Made by a program: the position numbers and the translations under genes
Assembly: GCF_000332175.1 (NCBI RefSeq)
Contig: NZ_KB235914.1
Coordinates: forward strand, 1,371,966-1,435,965
Direction of reading: 5' to 3'
Length of the DNA: 64,000 nucleotides
Source of the DNA: Pseudanabaena sp. PCC 6802
GTDB lineage: Bacteria > Cyanobacteriota > Cyanobacteriia > Pseudanabaenales > Pseudanabaenaceae
In this document: piece by piece, positions 38,674 to 47,739 of the stretch
Position numbering within the stretch: position 1 is the stretch's first letter
Layout: every line of letters starts with the position of its first letter
Notes under the pieces: generated by a model
Databases searched by the model: none
The model's input: the letters and a program-made list of their open reading frames with translations, nothing else
Told to the model about the DNA's origin: nothing

Positions 38674-38768
38674 TATAGCAATCCGAAATGATTTGTGAAA
38701 GCTAGCTAGCAGCGATCTGCGGTCGGCAGTCAGCGCAGAAATTTTACAATTCAGATAGGAGTGCTATA
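38674..38768. mobile_element. Possible third MITE-like element (95 bp)
   Basis: The left end TATAGCAATCCGAAATGATT and the right end read inward TATAGCACTCCTATCTGAAT agree at about 20 of the first 27 positions, and TA lies at both ends. It contains no reading frame and lies between murA and the Uma2 gene. Confidence 0.5.
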
Positions 38769-38799
38769 TCAAGTTCGCGATGAATCCCAATCGCTACAA

Positions 38800-40167
38800 C
38801 TAAGCTACAGGAGCCTCAGATGTGCGATAGATATTGGCTCCTAGCTGCCTAAGCTTATGTTCGATGCGATCGTAGCCGCGATCGAGGTGGTGTAAGCCCT
38901 TAATTTGGGTTTCACCTTGGGCTGCTAAACCTGCCAGCACCAGCGCCGCCGACGCTCTGAGATCGGTTGCCGTCACAGGCGCGCCCGACAGTGTTGGAAC
39001 GCCCGTCACCACAGCAATATTACCCTTCAAGCGAATATTGGCTCCCATGCGGCAAAGCTCGGCCACATGTTGGAGGCGGTTTTCAAATACAGTTTCTTTG
39101 ACTACGCTATTACCTTCGCTCAAAGTCAGCAAAGCCATAAACTGTGCCTGCATGTCCGTGGGAAACCCTGGATAAGGCAGAGTTTCTATATCAGTGCCGC
39201 GATGGCAGTCGCTGCCTTCCACGCGCAGACAGGTGGGCGATTCGTAGCTGACCTTCGCGCCGATTTCCTGCAATTTGGCAATTACTGCCGTCAGGTGATC
39301 GGGCACGACTGGTGATATATCCAGGATCGATTTAGTAATGGCAGCAGCCACCATAAACGTGCCTGCCTCAATGCGATCTGGAATAATGGCATATTCCGTG
39401 GCGTGCATGCGATCGACACCATCGATATAGATAGTCTTGGTGCCTGCACCCTGGATCTTTGCGCCCATAGCAATGCAGAAGTCGGCCAGATCGACTACTT
39501 CTGGTTCCTGAGCCGCATTCTCAATAATTGTCTCGCCCTCAGCCAGCGTTGCCGCCATCATTAATGTTTCAGTGGCACCAACACTGGGATAGTCCAGGTA
39601 AATCTTGGCACCGCGCAGTCTGCCACCGGGTTGGCGGGAATAAGCCTGCACAATACCATGCTCAATTTGTACGTCTGCACCCATAGCCTGCAAGCCGCGA
39701 ACGTGCAAGTCTACAGGTCTGGCTCCGATCGCGCAGCCACCTGGCAATGGTATGCGTGCTACGCCCAAACGTGCTAGCACTGGACCGATCGCAAAAAAGC
39801 TAGCTCTTAGTTTGCTGACCAACTCGTAGGGGGCGCTGGATTGCCCGATATGACTGGCATCAATATCTAAGGCATCACCATCGCGATCGATCTTAATGCC
39901 CAGGGCGGACAGGATATCGATCATGCGCTGTACGTCGGCTAAAGACGGCACGTTAGTAATGCGACAACCATCGGATGACAGCAACGCTCCTGCCATAATC
40001 GCTAAGGTTGAATTTTTAGCACCACTAATGGGGACGTGACCGCTTAGTCTGGAATTTCCTACAATGTGCAACACCGATGACTCTTGATCCTCATCATCCG
40101 GCTGCGTGGACTGCACACCATCTGTTTGTATAGTTGAAATAATAGCCCTAACCTCCTCACACATCAT
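38800..40167 (-). CDS. murA: UDP-N-acetylglucosamine 1-carboxyvinyltransferase
   Basis: 455 residues. It transfers enolpyruvate from PEP to UDP-GlcNAc, the first committed step of peptidoglycan synthesis in the cytoplasm. Motifs are [19 protein letters not shown] near 40 (the Lys and Asn bind substrate), [16 protein letters not shown] near 140 with the catalytic Cys, and [16 protein letters not shown] near 335. It carries about 30 extra acidic residues at the N-terminus ([18 protein letters not shown]). Two adjacent ATGs (40167 and 40164) are possible starts. It is divergent from a VanX-type dipeptidase gene across about 295 bases that hold no other gene. Confidence 0.95.
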   Translation of the reverse strand: MMCEEVRAIISTIQTDGVQSTQPDDEDQESSVLHIVGNSRLSGHVPISGAKNSTLAIMAGALLSSDGCRITNVPSLADVQRMIDILSALGIKIDRDGDALDIDASHIGQSSAPYELVSKLRASFFAIGPVLARLGVARIPLPGGCAIGARPVDLHVRGLQAMGADVQIEHGIVQAYSRQPGGRLRGAKIYLDYPSVGATETLMMAATLAEGETIIENAAQEPEVVDLADFCIAMGAKIQGAGTKTIYIDGVDRMHATEYAIIPDRIEAGTFMVAAAITKSILDISPVVPDHLTAVIAKLQEIGAKVSYESPTCLRVEGSDCHRGTDIETLPYPGFPTDMQAQFMALLTLSEGNSVVKETVFENRLQHVAELCRMGANIRLKGNIAVVTGVPTLSGAPVTATDLRASAALVLAGLAAQGETQIKGLHHLDRGYDRIEHKLRQLGANIYRTSEAPVA

Positions 40168-40462
40168 TTTGGCTTAGATTCTACTGCAAACTTGCAAAAA
40201 CTCAATATGGAAAGACAAACTTACGCTTTTATTGCGTCCATATACCGATGAACCGCCTGATTCAGGAGATTCCTAGCAAATAAAATCCCCATAGGCGCAG
40301 GTTGTGTAGTTAATACTATGGCTGTGACCATATTTATTTAAGCTCAACCTGCCTGCATCAAGATGGTATCTTTACTCTCTGAGAAATCTTCTTAGAATCT
40401 TTAGCTCATTAAGTTAACTGGATGAATAAAAATAAACTACTAAGAGCTATTTCTTGGATCGA

Positions 40463-41200
40463 ATGTTCCCAAAAATTGAGACGCTAAAAGGCAAGCCTTA
40501 CTTAAGTATTTCTATCATTGAATGTGGCGAAAAGTTGGTAGCAATTCCGACGAATTTTGCCTTTACCACTCCCCATCCTTACCAATCGCTGGGCGCACAG
40601 TACGGAGATCGCTCTCCGTTTTCCCTGCGTGAAGGGGTGTTGCACTGCCTGGAGGCATCGCAAAAATACCTACGAAGTACTAAGCCAAATTGGTGCATCA
40701 AAATTTTTGATGCTTATCGCCCACTGCATATACAAAAATTTATGGTGGAACATACATTTTTGCAGCTAATTGAGTCAAGGGGCTGGGAGCGGGACAATCT
40801 TACCGCTGCTCAACGCGAAGAAATTATGGACTTGACTTTACAATTCTGGGCAATGCCCAGCGAAGATCCCAAGATGCCGCCGCCGCACAGTACTGGTGCT
40901 GCGATCGATGTAACGCTGCAAGACGAACGCGGGCAAGAAGTTAATATGGGTTCTGACATTGATGAGGTGTCGCCGCGCTCTTTCCCAGATTATTTCAAAT
41001 CGGTCGATTCCCCAGAAGCAAAACAATTTCATGCCAACCGCGAGTTACTATATGCAGTGATGTCGTCATCAGGATTTCAGCGCCATCCCAACGAGTGGTG
41101 GCATTTTTCGTTGGGCGATCAGATGTGGGCATGGCTGGTTAATCAGTCCTGCGATTCAGGCGATCGAAATCGGGTAGCACGTTACGGGAGGGTGGGGTGA
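40463..41200 (+). CDS. D-alanyl-D-alanine dipeptidase (VanX-like, M15D)
   Basis: 245 residues of peptidase family M15D. The fold markers are KIFDAYRPLHIQKF near 75, the zinc motif PPHSTGAAIDVTL near 133 (S-x-H-x-x-G-x-A-x-D form) and NEWWHFSLGDQ near 212 (catalytic Glu and third zinc ligand His). It would split D-Ala-D-Ala in the cytoplasm, a recycling or remodelling step. The longer frame uses TTG at 40454; ATG 40463 is the better start. No vanH/vanA ligase is visible nearby, so a housekeeping role is more likely than glycopeptide resistance. No signal peptide is present. Confidence 0.88.
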   Translation: MFPKIETLKGKPYLSISIIECGEKLVAIPTNFAFTTPHPYQSLGAQYGDRSPFSLREGVLHCLEASQKYLRSTKPNWCIKIFDAYRPLHIQKFMVEHTFLQLIESRGWERDNLTAAQREEIMDLTLQFWAMPSEDPKMPPPHSTGAAIDVTLQDERGQEVNMGSDIDEVSPRSFPDYFKSVDSPEAKQFHANRELLYAVMSSSGFQRHPNEWWHFSLGDQMWAWLVNQSCDSGDRNRVARYGRVG

Positions 41201-41335
41201 TGGAGTTTGGTGATGGGTGGTGGGGGCGCAGGGGTTTAGCATTTGTCATAAATTCTTGTGTTTGATGCCAAGACTGTCGCACAAATGCTAAACCCTTACC
41301 GAGGGTGGGGTGATGGAGTTTGGTGATGGGTGGTG
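41186..41335. repeat. Two 35-bp GT-rich direct repeats flanking a 15-bp inverted repeat
   Basis: Copies at about 41186-41220 and 41301-41335 read (G)GAGGGTGGGGTGATGGAG followed by TTTGGTGATGGGTGG. Between them lies the perfect 15-base inverted repeat at 41232-41246 and 41281-41295. Confidence 0.85.
41232..41295. repeat. Perfect 15-bp inverted repeat, possible terminator or minimal mobile unit
   Basis: GGGTTTAGCATTTGT at 41232-41246 and its exact complement at 41281-41295, with a 34-base spacer. It lies 32 bases after the dipeptidase stop. No T-tract follows, so an intrinsic terminator is uncertain. Confidence 0.6.
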
Positions 41336-41428
41336 AGGGTTGGGTGGTGGGGGCGCAGGGGGCACAGCCCATCAGGGAGGGGGTTAGGGGTTAGGGTTTC
41401 AGAATCTTGCGTGTAAGGTGGGTAAGTA

Positions 41429-42568
41429 ATGAATTTACAAACTAAGGTCAGCACATTTGAATTTCAAGTTGAGGCTCAATGCAGCAAAACCGGAGCAAGG
41501 GCAGGCACATTTTACACTCCGCACGGTAAGGTGCATACACCTCGGTTTATGCCTGTGGGAACGCTGGCAAATGTTAAAACCGTCACGCCCGATCAACTGC
41601 AAGCTTGCCAAGCCGAAATGATTCTAGCGAATACCTACCACCTGCATTTACAACCCGGTGAGGATTTAGTAGCAGAAGCGGGGGGCTTACATCGGTTTAT
41701 GCACTGGCAAGGCCCAATTTTGACCGATTCTGGTGGCTTTCAGGTGTTTAGTCTCAGTGAAATTCGCTCGATCGCCGATGAAGGGGTAACGTTTCGCTCG
41801 CCTCGGGACGGTCAGATCGTCGCCCTCACGCCCGAAAAGTCGATCCAAATTCAGAACCAACTTGGTGCCGACGTAATCATGGCATTTGATGAATGCGCGC
41901 CCTATCCCGCCACGCGAGAGCAAATTAGCCAGGCTAGCGATCGCACCACCCGTTGGTTAGAGCGCTGTGTCAAAGCCCACGATCGAAGCGATCGACAGGC
42001 ACTATTTGGCATCGTGCAGGGCGGTACGTTTCTAGATTTACGGCAGCAATCGGCTCGCGAGTTGGTGGCGTTTGACTTACCCGGCTATGCGATCGGGGGC
42101 GTAAGCGTAGGGGAACCGCCGGAATTAATTGCTAAGATCGTGCAAGCGACAACCCCACTGTTACCTGTCCATAAACCCAGGTATCTGATGGGCGTTGGCA
42201 CGCATCGGGAGATGTCGCAGGCAGTGGCAGCAGGAGTGGATCTATTTGATTGCGTCATCCCTACGCGCCTGGCCAGGCATGGTGCCGCTATTGTTGGTAG
42301 CGAACGGTGGAATCTCAAGAATGCGAAATATAAGCGGGATTTTACGCCCATTGACCCCAATTGCTCCTGCTATGCCTGTAGCAACTTCAGTCGCGCTTAT
42401 ATCAGCCATTTACTCAGAGCGCAGGAAATCCTCGCCTATACACTGATTTCTATTCACAACATTACAGAATTGGTACGGTTTAGCGATCGCATGCGGCAGG
42501 CGATTCTTGGCGATTATTTCTACGAGGAATTCGGTCATTTCCTCGCCCAGGAGCAGGCAGGCAATTAA
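41429..42568 (+). CDS. tgt: Queuine/preQ1 tRNA-ribosyltransferase
   Basis: 379 residues. It exchanges guanine-34 of GUN-anticodon tRNAs for preQ1. Motifs are [16 protein letters not shown] near residue 95 (the Asp binds the base), FGIVQGGTF near 195, and [15 protein letters not shown] near 270 containing the nucleophilic Asp. The zinc site [17 protein letters not shown] spans about 312-330, with the later His in LISIHN near 345. Full length. It is followed after 22 bases by the LapA-like gene on the same strand. Confidence 0.96.
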   Translation: MNLQTKVSTFEFQVEAQCSKTGARAGTFYTPHGKVHTPRFMPVGTLANVKTVTPDQLQACQAEMILANTYHLHLQPGEDLVAEAGGLHRFMHWQGPILTDSGGFQVFSLSEIRSIADEGVTFRSPRDGQIVALTPEKSIQIQNQLGADVIMAFDECAPYPATREQISQASDRTTRWLERCVKAHDRSDRQALFGIVQGGTFLDLRQQSARELVAFDLPGYAIGGVSVGEPPELIAKIVQATTPLLPVHKPRYLMGVGTHREMSQAVAAGVDLFDCVIPTRLARHGAAIVGSERWNLKNAKYKRDFTPIDPNCSCYACSNFSRAYISHLLRAQEILAYTLISIHNITELVRFSDRMRQAILGDYFYEEFGHFLAQEQAGN

Positions 42569-42590
42569 TTACGAGTATGAAAGGTGAACT

Positions 42591-42998
42591 ATGTTGCGAA
42601 TACTTGTTTATGGACTGCTGTGGGTTTTGCTAATGGGTGTAGCCATCTTTGCAACTCAAAATACGATGTTGGTGACAATTAAGTTTTTTACATTCGAGTC
42701 AATTAACTTACCTGTGGGGTTGGTTCTAGTGTTTAGTGCTGGCTTAGGAGCGATCGCCACCACAGTTTGGCAAAACATGGAAATGACAGAGGTTGAGGCA
42801 ACTACACCTGGGCCAGATACAACTAGTGCAACTAAGCAGCCCAGTAGTTACAGCGCTTACCGAGCCTCTGCTGCTAGCAAAAACAGCGAATCCAGCAAGT
42901 CCAGCGCCTCAAAAAGTAGCGGCGCATCTGCCAAGAACGCAACTAAAAGTGACAAATTCGACGATTTTGATGAAGAATGGGACGACGATTGGGGTTAA
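42591..42998 (+). CDS. LapA-domain (DUF1049) membrane protein
   Basis: 135 residues. Two transmembrane helices at about 4-24 (LVYGLLWVLLMGVAIFAT) and 42-63 (LPVGLVLVFSAGLGAIAT) with the LapA hairpin motif NTMLVTIKFF between them. A Ser/Lys-rich disordered tail follows (SASKNSESSKSS...) and ends in an acidic patch (DDFDEEWDDDWG). Function is unknown; LapA-type proteins in other bacteria associate with envelope assembly. It is likely cotranscribed with tgt. Confidence 0.75.
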   Translation: MLRILVYGLLWVLLMGVAIFATQNTMLVTIKFFTFESINLPVGLVLVFSAGLGAIATTVWQNMEMTEVEATTPGPDTTSATKQPSSYSAYRASAASKNSESSKSSASKSSGASAKNATKSDKFDDFDEEWDDDWG

Positions 42999-43004
42999 GT
43001 TAGT

Positions 43005-43034
43005 AAGGGGAACGCCTAAAGCCCCTTTTCTTTC
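43005..43034 (+). terminator. Candidate intrinsic terminator after the tgt-LapA unit
   Basis: AAGGGG at 43005-43010 pairs with CCCCTT at 43022-43027, followed by the T-rich TTCTTT. The position, 7 bases after the LapA-like stop, fits termination of the tgt unit. Confidence 0.5.
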
Positions 43035-43099
43035 CGTACTCATGTGCGGGAGTCCTAACTTAACAGCCATAGGGTCTGCACGAGTTAAGTCCAAACTAT

Positions 43100-44491
43100 A
43101 TGAGCCACGATCGCGAGAAATTGCCAAGCAGCATTACGATTGTTGACGATCCGATCGCCAACCTCCAACTGTTATCGACAATTTTAGTCAAACATGGCTA
43201 TCAAGTCAGGTGTTTTTCGTTTGAGCAAATATCCTTAGTCAAGGTAGAAGAACTTAAAGATCTAATTTTGCTTGCTAGTAGCGACGATCCAGAACGCAGC
43301 TACGCTTTCTACCAAAAACTCAGGAACGATCCGCTAACTCGTCAGATTCCCGTAATTTTAATCGACCCTTCCGAGCAAACGCTCGCCCAAATTCAAGCTA
43401 TTGCTGTAGGCAGCGCGGACTATATTACCAAGCCTTTCCACCACGTTGAGATTTTAACTCGGGTCGAAAATCAACTGAAGATCCTGCACCTGCAAAACCA
43501 ATTGCAAGATTGTCGCATTCAATTACAACAGGAGATATTCGATCACGACACCACAAAGCGGGCATTAAAGCGATCGCAAAAGGACTTTCGCGAAATTGAA
43601 GAATGCACGAACGCGCTACTCAATGCTATTCCAGACAAGATTTTCCGCCACCATATCGATGGTTCGTTCTTAGATATCAAAGGAAAGTCAGCCGATCTAA
43701 TTTTGCCGCGCGAAGCTTTAATTGAAAGCAATTTGCGCAATTTACCCATGCCTGAAGCTCTCAAAGCCGATTTGTTAGAGCGCATCCGCACTGCAGTGGA
43801 AACAGGAGAGACCCAGACCTTCGAGCATGAGTTGGCTAAACCGGATGGAATTTTTATCTACGAATCGCGGTTTGTCAAAAGTGGGGCTGATGAGGCAGTT
43901 TGTATCGTGCGCGATATTACGGAACGGCAGCGCATGGAAGCCGCCCTGCAACAAGCAAATCTGGAGCTAGAGCGCCTTGCTAACCTGGATGGCTTAACTG
44001 GAATAGCCAACCGCCGTCGGTTTGACGAATATCTAAATCGAGAATGGTTGCGACTAGCACGGGAGCAATTTCCCTTGTCGTTAATTCTGTGCGATGTGGA
44101 TTGCTTCAAACAATATAACGATACCTACGGGCATTTAGAGGGCGACAAATGCTTGCAACAGGTTGCCAAAGTATTTGCCGCAGTAGTGAAGCGTCCTGCC
44201 GATCTTGCTGCGCGCTATGGAGGAGAAGAATTTGCCCTACTGCTTCCCAATACCGATCTCTCAGGAGCCATTGTCTTAGCCGAGCAAGCTAGACTTGCGA
44301 TTAAATGCTTGTGTATCCGCCATGACACTTCGTCGGTGGGAGCGTACATTACCCTGAGCTTGGGCGTAGCTAGCACGATCCCGATCGTCGGGTCTCAACC
44401 CCAAGTCCTGATCTCTGCGGCTGATGCTGCTCTTTATAAAGCCAAATATGAAGGGCGAGATCGCATGTGTGCGGATAAAACAAAAGGGTAA
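43100..44491 (+). CDS. Diguanylate cyclase with degenerate receiver and PAS domain
   Basis: 463 residues: receiver fold at 10-125, coiled linker, PAS at about 165-275 ending VRDITERQRME, and GGDEF at about 300-460. The cyclase signature is ARYGGEEFALLLP near 375, with the inhibitory site RPAD five residues before it, so the output should be active. The receiver keeps IVDD near the N-terminus and Lys in YITKPFHHVE. The segment that should hold the phospho-Asp reads LILLASSDDPERS, with Ala at the expected position, so ordinary phosphoryl control is doubtful. It ends 27 bases before sdhB on the same strand. Confidence 0.9.
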   Translation: MSHDREKLPSSITIVDDPIANLQLLSTILVKHGYQVRCFSFEQISLVKVEELKDLILLASSDDPERSYAFYQKLRNDPLTRQIPVILIDPSEQTLAQIQAIAVGSADYITKPFHHVEILTRVENQLKILHLQNQLQDCRIQLQQEIFDHDTTKRALKRSQKDFREIEECTNALLNAIPDKIFRHHIDGSFLDIKGKSADLILPREALIESNLRNLPMPEALKADLLERIRTAVETGETQTFEHELAKPDGIFIYESRFVKSGADEAVCIVRDITERQRMEAALQQANLELERLANLDGLTGIANRRRFDEYLNREWLRLAREQFPLSLILCDVDCFKQYNDTYGHLEGDKCLQQVAKVFAAVVKRPADLAARYGGEEFALLLPNTDLSGAIVLAEQARLAIKCLCIRHDTSSVGAYITLSLGVASTIPIVGSQPQVLISAADAALYKAKYEGRDRMCADKTKG

Positions 44492-44518
44492 AATGGATGT
44501 TAAGCAACGGTTCAAATT

Positions 44519-45556
44519 ATGAAGATTTCCGTCAAAATTCAGCGTCAGGCATCTCGCTCTAGCAATCCTGTATATCAAACCTACGAAGTGGAAGCCGATC
44601 CTCAAGCCAACACTGTCCTGGATATTTTGAATAAAATCCAATGGGAGCAGGATGGCTCGTTGGTATTTCGTCGTAATTGCCGGAATGTTATTTGCGGCTC
44701 CTGTGGTATGCGCATCAATGGGGTCTCAGGTCTAGCCTGCCAGAAATTAGTCAGTGAAGTCTTAGAAATTCAGGGTTCGCTGCGCCACTCTCCCGCATCG
44801 ACGGAGAGCGATCTCAATCGCGATCGCGATCGCGTGCTTGTAATCGAGCCAATGCACAATTTGCCAGTGATTAAGGATCTAGTAGTCGATATGTCGAAAT
44901 TTTGGGACAACCTCTCTAGAGTCGATCCCTACGTTTCCACTGCGTCGCGGCAAATCTCTAACACCGAATTCTTACAAACTCCAGCGCAAAGGGAGAAGTT
45001 ACAAGCAGCGGCTAACTGTATCCTTTGCGGTTCCTGCTATTCAGAGTGCAATGCTACCAATGTCAGCGATCGCTTTGTCGGTCCCCATGCGCTGGCTAAA
45101 GCGTACCGCGTACTGGCAGATAACCGCGATGACCTTACCACCGAACGGGTTGCGAAATATAACGATCTCGACTTTGTTTGGGGTTGTACGCGCTGCTATA
45201 ACTGCAATGAAGTTTGCCCCGTGGGAGTACAGCCCCTGGATCGCATTTCTCAGATCAAGCAAGAGATTTTGCAGGATCGGGAGCTACCAGAATCAACGGC
45301 TCAACGCCACCGCCATACGATGGTGGAGTTAGTGAAGGAATCCGGTTGGATTGACGAAAGCAAGTTTGGGGTTAAGGTAGTTGGCAATAACTTCAGCGAC
45401 ATCAAAGGGATGTTGAGCCTCATACCGCTAGGTATCCGCATGATTCTCTCTAGGAAAATGCCCTGGCCTTGGGAGTTTAAGCCATCCGAGGCAAAACAAC
45501 AAATCAAAACTCTCATCGAGTCAGTACAGAAACGAGGTAAGGATGGAGGTAGTTAA
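44519..45556 (+). CDS. sdhB: Succinate dehydrogenase/fumarate reductase iron-sulfur subunit
   Basis: 345 residues. A 2Fe-2S site uses Cys 54, 59, 62 and 74 (C-x4-C-x2-C-x11-C, in NCRNVICGSCG to SGLAC). Two [Fe-S] cluster motifs follow: CILCGSCYSECNA near 167 and CTRCYNCNEVCPVGVQP near 223. About 100 extra C-terminal residues follow the usual SdhB fold. It passes electrons from a flavoprotein SdhA to a membrane acceptor at the thylakoid or plasma membrane. Its usual partner with two CCG domains lies at 46842-47735, separated here by three small genes. SdhA is not in the window. Confidence 0.92.
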   Translation: MKISVKIQRQASRSSNPVYQTYEVEADPQANTVLDILNKIQWEQDGSLVFRRNCRNVICGSCGMRINGVSGLACQKLVSEVLEIQGSLRHSPASTESDLNRDRDRVLVIEPMHNLPVIKDLVVDMSKFWDNLSRVDPYVSTASRQISNTEFLQTPAQREKLQAAANCILCGSCYSECNATNVSDRFVGPHALAKAYRVLADNRDDLTTERVAKYNDLDFVWGCTRCYNCNEVCPVGVQPLDRISQIKQEILQDRELPESTAQRHRHTMVELVKESGWIDESKFGVKVVGNNFSDIKGMLSLIPLGIRMILSRKMPWPWEFKPSEAKQQIKTLIESVQKRGKDGGS

Positions 45557-45558
45557 TA

Positions 45559-45699
45559 ATGGTTGCACAACTTCTCAACGAACCAGAAACCAGAATAAAG
45601 CAGGAGCAGTTTCATGAGAAAAGTATAACCAAAGCCATCAATGAGTTTCGCAAGGGCATATCTATTTCAATTAGTAATTCATCACAAAAGGATAACTAA
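45559..45699 (+). CDS. Small protein upstream of the nuclease/PIN pair, possible antitoxin-like
   Basis: 46 residues from ATG 45559, two bases after the sdhB stop, to TAA 45699, two bases before the next start. The charged, helical sequence begins MVAQLLNEPETRIKQEQ and ends in a Ser/Asn-rich tail. The tight spacing on both sides argues for a translated gene. No family is recognised; a role as a small partner of the next two proteins is inference. Confidence 0.5.
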   Translation: MVAQLLNEPETRIKQEQFHEKSITKAINEFRKGISISISNSSQKDN

Positions 45700-45701
45700 C
45701 A

Positions 45702-46169
45702 ATGAGACTGACAAATCCGGATCTAGATATAGCAGGTTATGATAAAAACAATCAACTAGTCTTAATTGTTGAAGTAAAGCAAAAATTGAGAGCTTCTTCA
45801 GAGTGGGTGACTAAATTGCGTCGTAATATGCTTGCGCACGGTTATTTCCCACAAACTAGTTTCTTTTTGCTAGTAACACCGGATCGCTTTTATTTATGGA
45901 AGAACGCTGGTGTTTTACCAGAGATTATTCAACCAGATTATGAAATCGATGCAACTCCGATTTTGCAGCCATATGCTGACAGAACTGGCGTACCAATAGA
46001 GCATATGAGTGGGAGAAGTTTGGAGTTGATTGTTGAGGCTTGGCTGGATGAGATTATGCGCTCGGATATCCCGCCCGCTAAATTGGGAAGCACCCAAAAC
46101 TGGCTATTTGAGTCTGGTCTATATGATGCAATTAAGGGCGGTCATGCTGTACTTGAGTTAGCAGCATGA
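45702..46169 (+). CDS. Restriction-endonuclease-like protein (HsdR-N-like fold)
   Basis: 155 residues. The pattern DLDIAGYDKNNQLVLIVEVK near residue 6 gives Asp, then Glu-x-Lys on a strand, the PD-(D/E)XK signature seen in HsdR N-terminal-like nucleases. It continues LRRNMLAHGYFPQ and LLVTPDRFYLWKN. The family recurs in cyanobacteria, often beside a PIN-domain gene. Its stop overlaps the start of the PIN gene by 4 bases (ATGA). Nuclease activity is inferred from the motif. A(T)-rich codon use compared with sdhB hints at a later arrival. Confidence 0.65.
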   Translation: MRLTNPDLDIAGYDKNNQLVLIVEVKQKLRASSEWVTKLRRNMLAHGYFPQTSFFLLVTPDRFYLWKNAGVLPEIIQPDYEIDATPILQPYADRTGVPIEHMSGRSLELIVEAWLDEIMRSDIPPAKLGSTQNWLFESGLYDAIKGGHAVLELAA

Positions 46170-46783
46170 AAATATATGTTGAGTCAAACTTTATTTTGGA
46201 AATGGTTCTCAGACAGGAGCAATATAGAAGTTGCGAAGCAATAGTCGCTATTTGTGAGGATCGAAAAGCGCAGCTAATTATTCCTGCTTACTGCGTAGTG
46301 GAGTCTTATACAACCATTCGCACTTTTGAGAACAAGAGACAATCTATACTCAATGGTGGAGTCAAAGCCGAGCTTAAGCAACTATCTCGTTCAGAAGTAT
46401 ATAAAGAGGGTGCTAATGATTTATTGCAGAACCTAACCAGCTTTTTAATTCGGAGCATTGAAGAAGAGAAAAACACACTGAGACTGACAATAGACAGAAT
46501 TTTGAGCGTAGCTGAAATTATATCTTTAGAGAAAGACATATTAACTGCTGCAACTAGATTTGAGACCGATCTTAGTCTTTCTCCACAGGATGCTGTCGTA
46601 TATGCATCCGTAATTAATCATTTGAGTATACCTAGCACAGCTAAGAAATGCTTTCTCAATCGTAATTCCAAGGACTTTGACGCACCCGATATTGTCGAAG
46701 CCTTGGATAAATATGGATGTAAGATGCTTTTTAGTTTTGAACAAGGCTATAACTATATTCAACATCAACTTCTTCAAGAGTAG
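46166..46783 (+). CDS. PIN-like domain protein
   Basis: 205 residues. The N-terminal strand MKIYVESNFILEMVL resembles the PIN start Y-V/I-D-T/S-N-x-L-L but has Glu where Asp is usual. Further acidic motifs are PAYCVVESYTTI near residue 43 and SLSPQDAVVYASVINHL near 140. PIN domains are metal-dependent RNases, commonly toxins. It is translationally coupled to the preceding endonuclease-like gene. The base composition is AT-rich relative to the neighbours. Activity and target are unknown. Confidence 0.65.
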   Translation: MKIYVESNFILEMVLRQEQYRSCEAIVAICEDRKAQLIIPAYCVVESYTTIRTFENKRQSILNGGVKAELKQLSRSEVYKEGANDLLQNLTSFLIRSIEEEKNTLRLTIDRILSVAEIISLEKDILTAATRFETDLSLSPQDAVVYASVINHLSIPSTAKKCFLNRNSKDFDAPDIVEALDKYGCKMLFSFEQGYNYIQHQLLQE

Positions 46784-46841
46784 TTTATAAATCGAACTTG
46801 TCTTACCTTAGCTAAATTATTTATTATTACGGTGTTAAATT

Positions 46842-47735
46842 ATGACGGAAACTAAAGAATTGAAATATGCATATTATCCTGGGTGCGTGGCAAAGGGAGC
46901 CTGTAAGGAACTTCATGCTTCGACAACGGCGATCGCAAAAGCCCTGGGTATCGAGTTAGTCGAATTACATAAGGCATCCTGCTGTGGTTCCGGCACGTTC
47001 AAAGAAACCGACGAGCTAATGGAAGATACGGTGAACGCTCGCAACATCGCCCTGGCGGAAGAGTTGAATTTGTCTGTCATGACGCAATGCAGTACTTGTC
47101 AGGGAGTGCTGGGCAGAGTAAACGATAAGCTGAAGTTTACTAATCCGGAACGACGCGAGCAGGTCAATCAGTTACTAGAGGCGGAAGGACATCATTTTCA
47201 GGGTTCTACAGAAGTGTTGCACCTGCTGTGGATTTTGCTGCGCGACTATGGCCTGGAACGGCTTCAAGAGAAGGTAAAGCGATCGCTGAGCAATCTCAAA
47301 TGCGCGGCTTTCTATGGCTGCTATCTTTTACGCGCCCAAACGGTAACGCGGTTTGACGATCCCTATAAGCCGGAGTCTTTGGAGAATGTGTTTCGCACCT
47401 TGGGAGCAACGCCAATTTATTATGCCGGTCGAGTGCAGTGCTGCGGTTGGCCGATCTCCAGTTATGCTACCAATGCTTCATTTTCAATGGCAGGACGACA
47501 TCTCAGCGAAGCGATCGATGCTGGCGCTGATTGTATTGTCACGCCATGCCCGCTATGTCATCTCAATTTGGACTCGCGCCAGCCAGAAGTGGAGCGGGTA
47601 ATTGGGAGAAAGTTAGGAATTCCCATCTTACATTTGTCCCAAGTAATCGGTTTGGCTTTGGGGATCGATCCCGTTACGCTCGGACTCGATCGCCATATTG
47701 TTTCTACGGCTCCCGTACTCAAAGCGTTGGGATAA
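46842..47735 (+). CDS. CCG-domain subunit of succinate dehydrogenase (HdrB/SdhE-like)
   Basis: 297 residues with two cysteine-rich CCG domains: YYPGCVAKGAC ... KASCCGSGTFKE (residues 7-50) and YGCYLLRAQ ... VQCCGWPISSY (about 165-205), then VTPCPLCHLNLDSRQ near 228. This is the heterodisulfide-reductase subunit B fold that serves as the membrane-proximal subunit in archaeal, campylobacterial and cyanobacterial-type succinate dehydrogenases. It binds noncubane Fe-S clusters. It should pair with the SdhB encoded 1.3 kb upstream on the same strand. It is full length. Confidence 0.9.
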   Translation: MTETKELKYAYYPGCVAKGACKELHASTTAIAKALGIELVELHKASCCGSGTFKETDELMEDTVNARNIALAEELNLSVMTQCSTCQGVLGRVNDKLKFTNPERREQVNQLLEAEGHHFQGSTEVLHLLWILLRDYGLERLQEKVKRSLSNLKCAAFYGCYLLRAQTVTRFDDPYKPESLENVFRTLGATPIYYAGRVQCCGWPISSYATNASFSMAGRHLSEAIDAGADCIVTPCPLCHLNLDSRQPEVERVIGRKLGIPILHLSQVIGLALGIDPVTLGLDRHIVSTAPVLKALG

Positions 47736-47739
47736 ATTC

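Noticed and set aside
40463-41200. VanX-like gene as glycopeptide resistance
   Set aside because: No vanH/vanA-type ligase or VanRS pair is adjacent; housekeeping D-Ala-D-Ala dipeptidases of this family occur in many bacteria.
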